NCBI GenBank assembly: GCA_963795715.1
Contig: CAWCIY010000002.1
Location: 1,860,001 to 1,924,000, forward strand
Direction: 5' to 3'
DNA: 64,000 bases
Source: JAFEDN01 sp963795715
Lineage (GTDB): Bacteria > Pseudomonadota > Gammaproteobacteria > Coxiellales > Coxiellaceae
The position numbers were made by a program, and so were the translations under genes. Within the stretch, counting starts at the first letter, position 1; each line of letters begins with the position of its first letter. Below are positions 18,886 to 28,554 of the stretch, piece after piece. The notes under the pieces are model-generated. The model was not told where the DNA came from. It ran no database searches and saw nothing but the letters and a program-made list of their open reading frames with translations.

Positions 18886-19242
18886 TTAATAAAAAAATGC
18901 ATCCTTTCCAAACTGCTCATTTTGAGAGGCTAATAATTTTAATTGATCATTAGGAATTTTACGGTCTTGAATATGGCAATGTATTTCACCTTCAAAATTG
19001 TCATATTTTCCCTTATGCAATATATTCATATTATATAATCGAAATAATTCAACAATATTGAGTCCGGAAAGACCATGGAATGCAATACGCAGTAATAAGT
19101 CGCGTAAATCCGCTGATGCAGCGAAATAACTTTGCAAATAAGCATTCATTTTTATACTACAAAATCGCGCTTCTTTCACTACAAAGTCAACAAAATCTTT
19201 TATTGGTAATTCTAAGTGTTTTTCTTCAATAAGAAATTGCAT
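18886..19242 (-). CDS. N-terminal fragment of the SET/ankyrin gene
   Basis: 118 residues starting MQFLIEEKHL and ending at TAA (18888-18886). It is in the same frame as the 603-residue downstream piece. The 14 codons between the stop and the downstream TTG read SSYYCKKDLSQLQL and complete an ankyrin helix (LSQLQLLLDLGVEID). One base change at the stop would restore a protein of about 736 residues. Family of the fragment itself not recognised; it is helical. Either a nonsense mutation made a pseudogene or two polypeptides are produced. Confidence 0.55.
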   Translation of the reverse strand: MQFLIEEKHLELPIKDFVDFVVKEARFCSIKMNAYLQSYFAASADLRDLLLRIAFHGLSGLNIVELFRLYNMNILHKGKYDNFEGEIHCHIQDRKIPNDQLKLLASQNEQFGKDAFFY

Positions 19243-19273
19243 TAGCTTTATTCTTTTCGAGTCCGCAGAGATA

Positions 19274-19666
19274 CGGTGTCACACCCACATATTTTACAGT
19301 AATGATTTGAAAAACAATGGAATTAATCGAGGAAATATACATGTAAATATTAGACAATCAGAGCTGCAAAAAGGTGCAATTTTTACCCGTACATTTTAAA
19401 TTTTAATGCATTGATTTTTTTCAGAATTAAGTTGAAATATGTGGATCTGACACCGTGGACTGCTTATGGGTTTGAATCAAATAATATTTTAAAAAATTAT
19501 GCGGTGAATGACACCCACGTTTTTCGCTTGTAACGCTCAGCCGGCAGCGATCACTAAATTTTTACAAGTTTTAAAACTTTGAGCAGAAGGATTTAACTGT
19601 ATAAGATTTACGCGTATATTTTCCAAAATAATTCCATTTGTTTTCAAAAAGTTATGCTAAAATGTG
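19274..19666 (+). repeat. MITE, long form, copy 6, interrupted by IS66 elements
   Basis: Starts CGGTGTCACACCCAC and continues to AAAATGTG (19659-19666), 15-20 bp short of its expected right end, where the first IS66-type element is inserted. The lost right end is not seen after the second IS. Confidence 0.85.
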
Positions 19667-21465
19667 GTAAATATTCGGTGAACCCGCCCGCCCTATTACA
19701 TGCTGAGTAAAATAAGGTTAATTTTAAGGCTGAAAAAATGAGCAGCAGAGTCAGGGAGACATGGATACAGCGATTGCGCACATTGACCTTCAAAATCAAT
19801 TAGTGGATTTATACCGACAAATCAGTGTGTCGTATAAGTCATTGAAATTGGCGTATGAACAGCAAGGACAGGCATTAAAAGAATCAAAATTATCCGTGAT
19901 CGATTACAAACACCAAGCCCATTACTGGGAAGCGCAGTTCAAACAAATTAAAACCCGGGAAGAAGAACTGAAAGCGGAACTAGAGGAATTACAAGCTAAA
20001 TTACGCAAACGAGAACAGCAACTGTTTGGCAAGCATTCAGAAAAACAATCGACATCATTGGATCAGAAGAAAGTGGATCAAGAGGCAAAGAAAAAGCGTG
20101 GTCAACAACCTGAGAATGCTAGTCCAAATCGAAGGGACTATAGCGATTTGCCTGAAGTTGAAGAGGTTGTTGAACTCAATGATCAAGAAAATTATTGCCC
20201 CTGTTGCGGATTAAAGTATCAGGAACTGGCGGGGACAGAAGATTCAGAAGTGTTAGAGCTGATTAACGTTCAAGCCTATCGGCGAAGGATTTGTCGTAAG
20301 CGTTATAAACGTGCGTGTCGCTGTAAAAATAATCCAGCTCCGCAAATCATCACGATGCCGCCGATGGAAAGACCATTTTCCAGAAGTAAATTGGGGATAA
20401 CGATCTGGGCACATCTATTAATACAGAAATATGCCTACCAAAACCCATTGAATCGAATATTATCGAATTTGGAATTGAGTGGCTTATCATTGTCTATGGG
20501 GACAGTGACTGGCGGATTGGAATATCTTTTACGGTTATTCATACCGGTATATGATGGGATTGCTTTACATAATTGTGCAGCGCAGCATTGGCACGCGGAC
20601 GAGACGGGTTGGAAGGTATTTGAAAAGATAGATGGGAAAGAAAGTACTCGATGGTTTTTATGGATATTCCAAAATAGTGAATCCGTTGTTTACAAAATAA
20701 GTCCCAGTCGCTCATCTCAAGTGGTTAAAGATTATTTTGGTGAGGATCACGGAGGGGGTATTTTAAATGTAGATCGCTATGGGGCCTATAAAGCCATTGC
20801 GAAAGCCGGTTTGTTTATTCTGGCTTTTTGTTGGGCGCATGTGCGTCGTGACTTTTTAGACTATAGCAAAGCCTACCCTCATCAAGAAAGTTGGGGGCTT
20901 GAATGGGTAGAAAGAATTGGGCGACTTTATCATATTAATAATCAACGTATTGAACATAAACCGAGTTCTAAACAATTTCAATTAATGGATACAGAATTGA
21001 GAAAAGCCATCAAAGAGATGGCTGATGAAATGATAGTAGAATTAAAGGATTCTCAGATACTACCTTCAGCAAAGAAATTACTGAAAAGCCTATCCAATCA
21101 TTGGAAAGGGTTGACTGTATTTGTAGATCATCCTGATATTCCCATGGATAATAATGTAGCTGAAAGGGGATTGAGAACGAGTGTGCTGGGTCGAAAAAAT
21201 TATTATGGATCAGGATCAGTATGGTCTGCAGAATTAGCAGCGGTGATGTTTACAATACTGAGGACGATGAAGCTGTGGGAGATTAATCCGCATACCTGGT
21301 TATTGGCCTATCTTCAAGAATGTGCAATGCGTGGCGGCAATCCTCCAGACAACATTGATCCTTTTTTGCCTTGGAATATGAGTAAATCTTTACGGGAGTT
21401 AATGGCTCAGCCTCCTATACATGAACCATTCTGTACTTCTTAATACGGGTTCACCGAATATTTAC
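19667..21465 (+). mobile_element. IS66-type insertion sequence, type A (1799 bp)
   Basis: Ends are GTAAATATTCGGTGAACCCG and its exact complement at 21446-21465. An 8-bp target duplication AAAATGTG is present at 19659-19666 and 21466-21473. It carries a single transposase gene without tnpA/tnpB partners. Inserted in the right inverted repeat of a MITE. Confidence 0.93.
19761..21443 (+). CDS. IS66-family transposase (type A)
   Basis: 560 residues, full length. Parts in order: N-terminal coiled coil (about 30-95, ending KLRKREQQLFG), a basic linker, a zinc-finger segment (CPCCGLKYQEL and CRCKNN), then the DDE-type catalytic region with the expected acidic residues in HWHADETGW, NVDRYGAYK and MDNNVAERGLR. 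Catalyses cut-and-paste transposition of its element. The remnant at 2200-2703 derives from this type. Confidence 0.95.
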   Translation: MDTAIAHIDLQNQLVDLYRQISVSYKSLKLAYEQQGQALKESKLSVIDYKHQAHYWEAQFKQIKTREEELKAELEELQAKLRKREQQLFGKHSEKQSTSLDQKKVDQEAKKKRGQQPENASPNRRDYSDLPEVEEVVELNDQENYCPCCGLKYQELAGTEDSEVLELINVQAYRRRICRKRYKRACRCKNNPAPQIITMPPMERPFSRSKLGITIWAHLLIQKYAYQNPLNRILSNLELSGLSLSMGTVTGGLEYLLRLFIPVYDGIALHNCAAQHWHADETGWKVFEKIDGKESTRWFLWIFQNSESVVYKISPSRSSQVVKDYFGEDHGGGILNVDRYGAYKAIAKAGLFILAFCWAHVRRDFLDYSKAYPHQESWGLEWVERIGRLYHINNQRIEHKPSSKQFQLMDTELRKAIKEMADEMIVELKDSQILPSAKKLLKSLSNHWKGLTVFVDHPDIPMDNNVAERGLRTSVLGRKNYYGSGSVWSAELAAVMFTILRTMKLWEINPHTWLLAYLQECAMRGGNPPDNIDPFLPWNMSKSLRELMAQPPIHEPFCTS

Positions 21466-21473
21466 AAAATGTG

Positions 21474-23272
21474 GTAAATATTCGTTAAACCTCTCTTCCT
21501 CTTGAAAAAAACTCAATAATTGAATAAGTTTACAACTCACAAAGCAGTGAAGTGAGTTGTAATATATGGAAATTGCAAACGAATTGCCCGCTCTACCATC
21601 GGAACTTACCGTGCCCTATTTCCTGCACGCCCGACTTGCGAATTTATATTCTGATCTCCAATTACGTCATAAAGAGCAAACATTAGAGATGATTGACTAT
21701 AAGCACAAGGCTAATTACTGGGAAGCACAATTTCAGCAAGTTAAGAAGCGAGAAGTGGAATTGAATGATGAGCTTGAAGAATTAAAAGCAAAATTACGCA
21801 AAAGGGAACAGCAATTATTTGGCAGAAGATCAGAAAAAAATACCACGACACCTGAAAATAATCCTAATACAAACCAGACAGAAAAACCTAAAAAGAAGCG
21901 AGGACAACAACCGGGTAGTTCAGGCCATGGGAGACGTGATTACGATCCGTTACCGACAACAGTTGAAGAAGTGTGTCTATCTGAAAAAGAGGCCCGCTGC
22001 TGTTGTTGTGGTTTACCCTACCAGGAATTACATGATTACGAAACATCTGAAATATTAGAAGTCATCCATGTTCAGGCCCATCGTCGAGTCATCAATCGAA
22101 AACGATACAAACGCCAATGCCGTTGTAAACAAAATCCTGATCCCCAGATTTTATTAGCGCCCAGTGCGGATCGATTAATCCCCAAGAGCAAATTGGGTCT
22201 ATCCGTTTGGGCGTTGCTGTTGATCAATAAATATGAATATCAGCATCCACTCTATCGGACCCTGGAACAGCTATCGAACCATGGGTTATCTCTGGCGATG
22301 GGAACGGTAACCGATGGTATGAAAAGAATATTGCCGCTGTTAATGGCGGTGTATGATGCCATAACGGAGCATAATGTGGCAGCTCATCATTGGCATGCAG
22401 ATGAAACGGGTTGGAAAGTATTTGAAACCAAAGAAGGCAAAACCAATCACCGATGGTTTTTATGGATTTTTAAAAACGCAGAAAGTGTTGTCTTTAAAAT
22501 CAGTGACAGTCGTTCCTCGTCAGTATTGATTGAACACTTTGGGGAATCCCATGAAGGGGGGATATTGAATGTAGATCGGTATGCGGCATATAAAGTGATT
22601 GCGAAATCAGGATTATTTATTTTGGCTTTCTGCTGGGCGCATGTCAGACGGGATTTTTTAAATCACGCCAAAGGCTATCCAGAGCAGGAAGCCTGGGGAT
22701 TGTTGTGGGTTGAAAGAATTGCTCATCTTTATCACATCAATCATCAACGGATAGAACACGAGCCCAATTCCAAACTATTTTTAGAGCACGATAAGCAATT
22801 ACGGGCTGCCGTAAAAGAAATGGAAAAAATCTGTGGTGAAGAAATGAAGGACATGATGAAGCCCCCCTCTGCGCGCAAAGTGTTAGAGAGTTTACATGCG
22901 CACTGGTTTGGGTTAACTGTTTTTGTTGATCACCCCGAAATTCCGATGGATAACAACCCGGCAGAGCGCGGGTTGCGTAGCAGTGTTATCGGCAGAAAGA
23001 ATTATTATGGATCAGGCGCGGTTTGGTCGGCACAATTGGCTGCCTGTCTGTTTACCCTATTTGAAACATTAAAACTGTGGAAGATTAATCCACATACCTG
23101 GTTGCTGACCTATTTTTATGACTGCGCAATACAGGGAGGAAAGACGCCTGCTGATATCCGCGGGTATTTGCCATGGAACATGTCAAAGAAAGTCGCAGCG
23201 GCTTTCTCATCTCCACCCGAACACCAACAACCTATTGAATCGGGTTGAGAGAGAGGTTTAACGAATATTTAC
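21474..23272 (+). mobile_element. IS66-type insertion sequence, type B, copy 1 (1799 bp)
   Basis: Ends are GTAAATATTCGTTAAACCTC and its complement, closing at 23272. The left flank is AAAATGTG, shared with the type A element, so only 8 bp separate the two. The right flank is CATATTTT, the matching part of the left end of another MITE. Unequal flanks show recombination or deletion after insertion. Confidence 0.9.
21566..23248 (+). CDS. IS66-family transposase (type B), copy 1
   Basis: 560 residues, full length and clearly related to type A. N-terminal coiled coil, CCCCGLPYQEL and CRCKQNPD zinc-finger parts, and catalytic acidic residues in HWHADETGW, NVDRYAAYK and MDNNPAERGLR. Almost identical to the copy at 29656-31338, with scattered differences concentrated in the first third. 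Both look intact, so the element may still move. Confidence 0.95.
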   Translation: MEIANELPALPSELTVPYFLHARLANLYSDLQLRHKEQTLEMIDYKHKANYWEAQFQQVKKREVELNDELEELKAKLRKREQQLFGRRSEKNTTTPENNPNTNQTEKPKKKRGQQPGSSGHGRRDYDPLPTTVEEVCLSEKEARCCCCGLPYQELHDYETSEILEVIHVQAHRRVINRKRYKRQCRCKQNPDPQILLAPSADRLIPKSKLGLSVWALLLINKYEYQHPLYRTLEQLSNHGLSLAMGTVTDGMKRILPLLMAVYDAITEHNVAAHHWHADETGWKVFETKEGKTNHRWFLWIFKNAESVVFKISDSRSSSVLIEHFGESHEGGILNVDRYAAYKVIAKSGLFILAFCWAHVRRDFLNHAKGYPEQEAWGLLWVERIAHLYHINHQRIEHEPNSKLFLEHDKQLRAAVKEMEKICGEEMKDMMKPPSARKVLESLHAHWFGLTVFVDHPEIPMDNNPAERGLRSSVIGRKNYYGSGAVWSAQLAACLFTLFETLKLWKINPHTWLLTYFYDCAIQGGKTPADIRGYLPWNMSKKVAAAFSSPPEHQQPIESG

Positions 23273-23662
23273 CATATTTTACAGTAATGATTTGAAAAAT
23301 AATGGAATTAATCGAGGAAATATACGTGTAAATATTAGACAATCAGAGCTGCAAAAAGGTACAATTTTTACCCGTACATTTTAAATTTTAATGCATTGAT
23401 TTTTTTCAGAATTAAGTTGAAATATGTGGATCTGACACCGTGGACTGCTTATGGGTTTGAATCAAATAATATTTTAAAAAATTATGCGGTGAATGACACC
23501 CGCGTTTTTCGCTTGTAACGCTCAGCCAGCAGCGATCACTAAATTTTTACAAGTTTTAAAACTTTGAGCAGAAGGATTTAACTGTATAAGATTTACGCGT
23601 ATATTTTCCAAAATAATTCCATTTTTTTTCAAAAAGTTATGCTAAAATGTGCTGATGTGACA
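23273..23662 (+). repeat. MITE, long form without its left tip, copy 7
   Basis: Begins inside the left inverted repeat at CATATTTTACAG, immediately after the IS, and ends GCTGATGTGACAC. The first 15 or so bases of the element are missing. It precedes the stop of the leftward OTU gene by 28 bp. Confidence 0.85.
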
Positions 23663-23690
23663 CTCTTTTTCTCTCGGGTTAGTAAAAATT

Positions 23691-26600
23691 CTAATTGTTC
23701 TGAGTTAAAGAAGAAGATGAACTTATAGTAATCGTCGTGGAGATATCGTTGTTTGTATCTTTTTGAGCTAAAGGTGGCGGCGGCATTAAACGCATGCTGT
23801 AAGATGAGGAAGAGCTTATTTTCCGAGGCTGTTGCTCAACAGTCATTACATTTAATACTGTCAATTGAGGCATACGAAGGTTATAGTGATTTTTATCAAG
23901 GCTCTTTGGGTTTTGAGAATTAGTGTGGATAATATGAATTAAATGTTTTCCAGAACAGGCCACCAAATCAATAGATGAATTTTCTACCTTAATGTGATAT
24001 TTTTCTTCTAATAGCCCGAACATTGCCTGGATTTCTATATGTCCGCCCCAAAAAGTCTCTTGCCGCAAATTAGCAACATATTTTTCCATTGCATCAGGTA
24101 TAGATTCGGAAAATTTTATTTGATTGCTGTGAATATAATTAGCCACTTTTTGTCGAAAATACCAATTGATTAAACGATACAGAGGGTCATCTTTAACTTG
24201 TCTACTGATCAGAGTTACATCATTTGATCTTAAGAAGGCTTGAATTCTATTTTTAAACGCTTCGCCATATTCTTGATACAAAAGTTCATCTCTTCGATCA
24301 GAGACAAATAAAATATTAAATATCGAACAATACTGTTTTTCGTCCTCAAGTACGGGACCCAAAGCTCCAATTGCTGCAGACCAAAATAAACAACTACCAT
24401 CGTCAGGCATTTTTAATTCCGTATTTTCCGACATATAGTTTTGCTCGACTGGAACTGGCTTCAAATTTGTTATTGGATTTTTCAATTCTCCTTGACTAAT
24501 CAAAGTCTCAAACATCTTTTTAAATTGGCGTTGTTGCTCATCCATATCTTTTTTAAATTGTTCTTGTTGTTGCAAGAATTTTTGCTCAAATTGTTTTTCT
24601 TGTTCTTTCATATTTTTTTCCAATTCGTTTATTTTTTCTTCAATTTTTTTATCTTGATTGATTTCGTTGCTTGATTTCTCAGAAAAATTCAGTCGTTTTT
24701 TAAGTGACCGGTTTTCTGATTGAGAATTTCTAAGTCTATTTTCTGCTGCGATTCTTTTCTCTTTTTGAAAAGCTGCGGCATCTTTATTATAGGTTTTAAA
24801 CGATAACAAATCGCCAGTTTTAGAGGGAGATACCACATTTTTTTCTAAGTTTTTAAAAAGTGTGGACTTTTCTCCTTTTACGGCACGTTTTTTTTGACTC
24901 GTAATAGAATCATGTAGAGGCTTGTCATCTAACTCCTCAATACATTTAAAAAGCTGATCTGTTAGCTCTTTGACATCATCATAACGATGTTGTCTTTTAA
25001 TATGATGGTAATCATTCCAATTTTTCGTGAACCAACCCGCTGTATAGAGCTGAGGAATGGCAGAACTGTACTGAACAAGTTCTTCCCTCATTTGCTTCTC
25101 TGTAAGACTATATGGAAATATGCTCTCTATAAATTTTAGCAATATTTTCCAAAATATTTGCTGCATGATGTCTTTTTCAAGTTCGATGTCAGGGTCATCA
25201 GGGCGATCAAGTTGCTCAAGCTTCCTCTTATACTCTTGTTCATATCCTGAATATACGTAAGCAGTTTGTCCTTTACTGTTTAACATCATCGGCGAAGAAC
25301 CATGCTCAAAAAGTAATTCGATAATTGCTACATATTTTTTTTTCAATTCAGTTTTTTCAATCGTAGAAAATTTTTTAAATGCATAATGCATCAACGTATT
25401 GCCACCTTTTTCTACTGCATCACCACAAACGATCATGACTCGTAAAATTTCAGGTAAAAGAAATTCGATTTCCGATATTGAAGTAAAATTTTCCGGTATT
25501 TCCTTACCTTTTATCATATCAGGAAGGATTTTTTTGGGAATGGCTTTGCCATCTTTCAATAATTCATACTGAATTGCATTATCTTTATTTTTGAGATAGA
25601 TGGTATTCGGGATATGTTTAATATCACCATTCAAGATTTCAAAGTTATATCCAGTATCAAATACAAATTTTTGCTTTAAAACATGGTGTTCACCATCTAC
25701 TTCTACTGATTTCATGACCAATTTAACAAATTCCTCAGATTGCATATCTTTATACCATTCTTTTCTTACATCTGAATTCTTCCCTTCCGCAATATCATTA
25801 TTGATAAATTTAACCGAGTCTTCAAAGAAGTTATCTTTAATAGATTTTAATTCGAGAGTAGTATTTGTTAGAACATTATCCTTTTTTGTTGCTGTCAATG
25901 TGAAATTTAGCTGAGCTTCTTGTATTTTGTTCTTTATTTTTGTTTGCAAGTTAATAAGATTACGGTTCTTTATAAATTTAATGATCACTTTATCGTTTTT
26001 AAATGTAACGTATAGTTTATCTAAATATTTTGAAAATTGCGTTACTAAAGAAAGATCTACTTTAATTTTAACTTTTTCAACAGATTGTTTTTCATCAATT
26101 TGGCTATGAAATTGAGTAGTTATAAACTTCGACTCGAATTCCTGAATACATTTTTCTTTCCAGCTTTTAATTTCTAGGGCATTTAAAAACTCAACAGCTT
26201 CTTCTGAGCTCAGTATATCGGCGTCAGGTATATTTCGCGATATGTCGAATCGAGATTTCTCAGACATCTGCTTTTTTCTTCTTTCTATCCTAATGTTAGT
26301 TGCTTGAGAAATAGTATTCCATAAATCCAAATTTGCTTTAGCTTTCAGATTTTCAAACAAAAATTGTTGTTCCATACCTTTATGATGGAGTAAACAAAAA
26401 TAAGTTTTAGGCCCTAAATAAATTTTTAGTCTATGTAAATATTTTTCATTAGTCCCATTATATTCATCGACACATTTTCTAGCCAAATCAAAAAAAAGAT
26501 CTCGCCATGCCTCCGCTTTTTTGACCATTTCTATTCCACGCCCATTTAGATATTTAATGTCTTCTTCTTCGAAATCAATATAGCTATCATTCTTATCTAA

Positions 26601-26819
26601 GGAGTGTTTTTCCTCATGTTTAAATGATTTAGTGTTTGACCTAGTAACCGAAGTTCGAGAATAACTTGTGATCTGATCGCTTTCATCATCAGATCGAGGA
26701 CTTACAATAGTTGAAGAAGGAGGAGAATTCCTAGAAGCCAGTAATTGATCGGATTCATCGTCAGAGTGAGCGTCTGTTTTGCCTGAAGTGGGGATAGGAA
26801 TATTTTTTGATCTGTTCAT
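23691..26819 (-). CDS. OTU-type cysteine protease with ankyrin-like region, candidate deubiquitinase effector
   Basis: 1042 residues. The C-terminal OTU domain spans about 804-985: PDDGSCLFW with the catalytic cysteine at 810, WGGHIEIQAMFGLL in the middle, and DKNHYNLRM with the catalytic histidine at about 978. OTU proteases cleave ubiquitin chains; Legionella has several as Dot/Icm effectors (LotA-C). The N-terminus is Ser/Asp-rich (DDESDQ twice). Residues about 90-190 form a helical block shared with the neighbour. An ankyrin-like pair (GGNTLMHYAFKKF, AIIELLFEHGSSP) lies near 475-530, and a coiled coil precedes the OTU part (about 725-785). The tail has a Pro run (MPPPPL) and Ser/Thr stretches. 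The start ATG overlaps the stop of the upstream paralogue by 4 bp. Confidence 0.9.
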   Translation of the reverse strand: MNRSKNIPIPTSGKTDAHSDDESDQLLASRNSPPSSTIVSPRSDDESDQITSYSRTSVTRSNTKSFKHEEKHSLDKNDSYIDFEEEDIKYLNGRGIEMVKKAEAWRDLFFDLARKCVDEYNGTNEKYLHRLKIYLGPKTYFCLLHHKGMEQQFLFENLKAKANLDLWNTISQATNIRIERRKKQMSEKSRFDISRNIPDADILSSEEAVEFLNALEIKSWKEKCIQEFESKFITTQFHSQIDEKQSVEKVKIKVDLSLVTQFSKYLDKLYVTFKNDKVIIKFIKNRNLINLQTKIKNKIQEAQLNFTLTATKKDNVLTNTTLELKSIKDNFFEDSVKFINNDIAEGKNSDVRKEWYKDMQSEEFVKLVMKSVEVDGEHHVLKQKFVFDTGYNFEILNGDIKHIPNTIYLKNKDNAIQYELLKDGKAIPKKILPDMIKGKEIPENFTSISEIEFLLPEILRVMIVCGDAVEKGGNTLMHYAFKKFSTIEKTELKKKYVAIIELLFEHGSSPMMLNSKGQTAYVYSGYEQEYKRKLEQLDRPDDPDIELEKDIMQQIFWKILLKFIESIFPYSLTEKQMREELVQYSSAIPQLYTAGWFTKNWNDYHHIKRQHRYDDVKELTDQLFKCIEELDDKPLHDSITSQKKRAVKGEKSTLFKNLEKNVVSPSKTGDLLSFKTYNKDAAAFQKEKRIAAENRLRNSQSENRSLKKRLNFSEKSSNEINQDKKIEEKINELEKNMKEQEKQFEQKFLQQQEQFKKDMDEQQRQFKKMFETLISQGELKNPITNLKPVPVEQNYMSENTELKMPDDGSCLFWSAAIGALGPVLEDEKQYCSIFNILFVSDRRDELLYQEYGEAFKNRIQAFLRSNDVTLISRQVKDDPLYRLINWYFRQKVANYIHSNQIKFSESIPDAMEKYVANLRQETFWGGHIEIQAMFGLLEEKYHIKVENSSIDLVACSGKHLIHIIHTNSQNPKSLDKNHYNLRMPQLTVLNVMTVEQQPRKISSSSSYSMRLMPPPPLAQKDTNNDISTTITISSSSSLTQNN

Positions 26820-28459
26820 GAAAAACTCCTGTAATATACACCTCTAGGAACAACCCTAGAACCAATCCTATGCGATGAAGCAGCTGCCAGCATAATTAAA
26901 TTATTTCTTGAAAGCAAATGCTTCATCTTGGGTGATCTAATGGGAATTCCCAATAAAAATTCTTTATCCTTTAAAATCGTATCGATAATTATTTTAAATG
27001 AAGCAGATAATTTTTCTTCATTTGTACTTTTAAGTGTGTTCTCAATTGTGACCAATCTATAATCATCTAATCTAGCTTGCGAGTAAAAAATAGCCATAAC
27101 AACTTTTTCCACCAACTTAAAAAGTGGTGTTTTATCTAACTGCCCAGAAAGTAAGGTTTTTTTACTTTCATTGAGGGCTAAATGTTTTTCAATTTCATTA
27201 TAAATCAGGTGTTTAATTGCATAAACCATCGGGCTGTAAGCCACGATACCTTTTAAAAACAGTTGCAGCACCCCCCATTTGAGTTCTTCATGTAACAAAT
27301 TTAACTTTGCGAATTTTATGGGTATTTTTAATTCGTTATTCGCAACAGAAAACGAAGCACCGTGGGAACATAACAAAGTTATAATAGAAAAATAACGAGA
27401 TTTAAGATCAGAAAGGGATTGATATTTTTTAAGAGCATAATGTAACAAGGTATTCCCCAACTGATCTTTGATAACAGCTTGACTAAAAATTCGATTATTT
27501 TCTCCTGTGTCCATCACAGAAGAAATTTCATTCAGAAAAACATTGGGCTGTCTATTACGATAGAATTTTTCTAAGTGATTGTTTTCTTTAATATCCTTTG
27601 TTATAAAATCTAATGAACTGAAGTAGTATTGGTTTTTTGTTTGTTCAATTTTCTCAAAATACCAGCTCGAATCCTTGTCTTTTTCAAATAAAATCTCATT
27701 ATATTTATCCTCAAACCGTGCTAAATTATAATCAAGACCATTTTTTAAAGAAAAAAGATTGCCTGTTACGGCAAAGTCTTTGACATATTGTGTAGTTAAC
27801 AGGTATGTTTTAAAATTCACCAAACATAACAAATATTGCTCTGAAAAACAATTTATTAAGTTGTTTTGAACTAATTGTAATGGATAACCTTGAAAAATGA
27901 GTGATTCAGAAGTTGGATAAACCCATGTGGTCATAAATTTTTTGTGTAATCTTTTAATATAAATATTGCAGGCGATTTCCAATTTTTGTAAGAACGGTTC
28001 TATTTGCTCACAATCTAAAAAATAGATATATTTGTGGTAATGTTGATTATCGGAAATAGGAATTTTCAAAGACGCATTTTCAGTCAGCCTAGTTTTTTTA
28101 TTTACTATTTCTTTGGAAATAAGTTCTAAAATTGTTTCTAACAAATCAATTCTAGCTTGAGTTTTAATGAAACACAACTGTTTGTAATGACTCGATTCAC
28201 TAAATTCCAGATAAAGATTAAAGATTGGGGGGCCTAAATAAATTTCCAATCTTTTTATCATCGACGAATCTATCCCTTTTTCATCTACACAATTCTCGAT
28301 ACAAAACTTTGCCAGATCAAAATATTGTTCTTTCCAAGCCTCAAGAGAAGCGTTAAATTTTTCTACGTATTTTTTTTGTAAAAGTTGACTGGATTTATTC
28401 TCTAAAAATGGGACGTCTGTTTTTTCATCTGTTATTTGAACCAATTTTGGTCTATCCAT
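26816..28459 (-). CDS. Paralogue of the OTU protein lacking the protease domain
   Basis: 547 residues from the ATG at 28459, chosen because GGAG stands 8 bases upstream; an ATG at 28477 is also in frame. It shares with the OTU neighbour an N-terminal block (AWKEQYFDLAKFCIEN / RLEIYLGPP against AWRDLFFDLARKCVDE / RLKIYLGPK) and an ankyrin-like pair (LGNTLLHYALKKYQS, IITLLCSHGAS). It has no OTU motif and no coiled coil. The ATGA overlap with the OTU gene implies translational coupling and equal expression. A partner, regulator or decoy role is inference; the arrangement points to duplication followed by domain gain or loss. Confidence 0.8.
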   Translation of the reverse strand: MDRPKLVQITDEKTDVPFLENKSSQLLQKKYVEKFNASLEAWKEQYFDLAKFCIENCVDEKGIDSSMIKRLEIYLGPPIFNLYLEFSESSHYKQLCFIKTQARIDLLETILELISKEIVNKKTRLTENASLKIPISDNQHYHKYIYFLDCEQIEPFLQKLEIACNIYIKRLHKKFMTTWVYPTSESLIFQGYPLQLVQNNLINCFSEQYLLCLVNFKTYLLTTQYVKDFAVTGNLFSLKNGLDYNLARFEDKYNEILFEKDKDSSWYFEKIEQTKNQYYFSSLDFITKDIKENNHLEKFYRNRQPNVFLNEISSVMDTGENNRIFSQAVIKDQLGNTLLHYALKKYQSLSDLKSRYFSIITLLCSHGASFSVANNELKIPIKFAKLNLLHEELKWGVLQLFLKGIVAYSPMVYAIKHLIYNEIEKHLALNESKKTLLSGQLDKTPLFKLVEKVVMAIFYSQARLDDYRLVTIENTLKSTNEEKLSASFKIIIDTILKDKEFLLGIPIRSPKMKHLLSRNNLIMLAAASSHRIGSRVVPRGVYYRSFS

Positions 28460-28499
28460 ATCATAGACTCCATTCATTGCAATTATTGGTAAGAAAGTT

Positions 28500-28526
28500 A
28501 TTATATCATTAAGATATAAATGTCAT
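28500..28526 (-). promoter_or_regulatory. Possible promoter of the OTU operon
   Basis: On the minus strand ATGACA (28526-28521), a 15-bp spacer and TATAAT (28505-28500), about 40 bp before the start at 28459. The -10 is perfect, but the short spacer makes the -35 doubtful. Confidence 0.3.
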
Positions 28527-28554
28527 TTTCACAAATATTATTGTTAGGGTCAAC

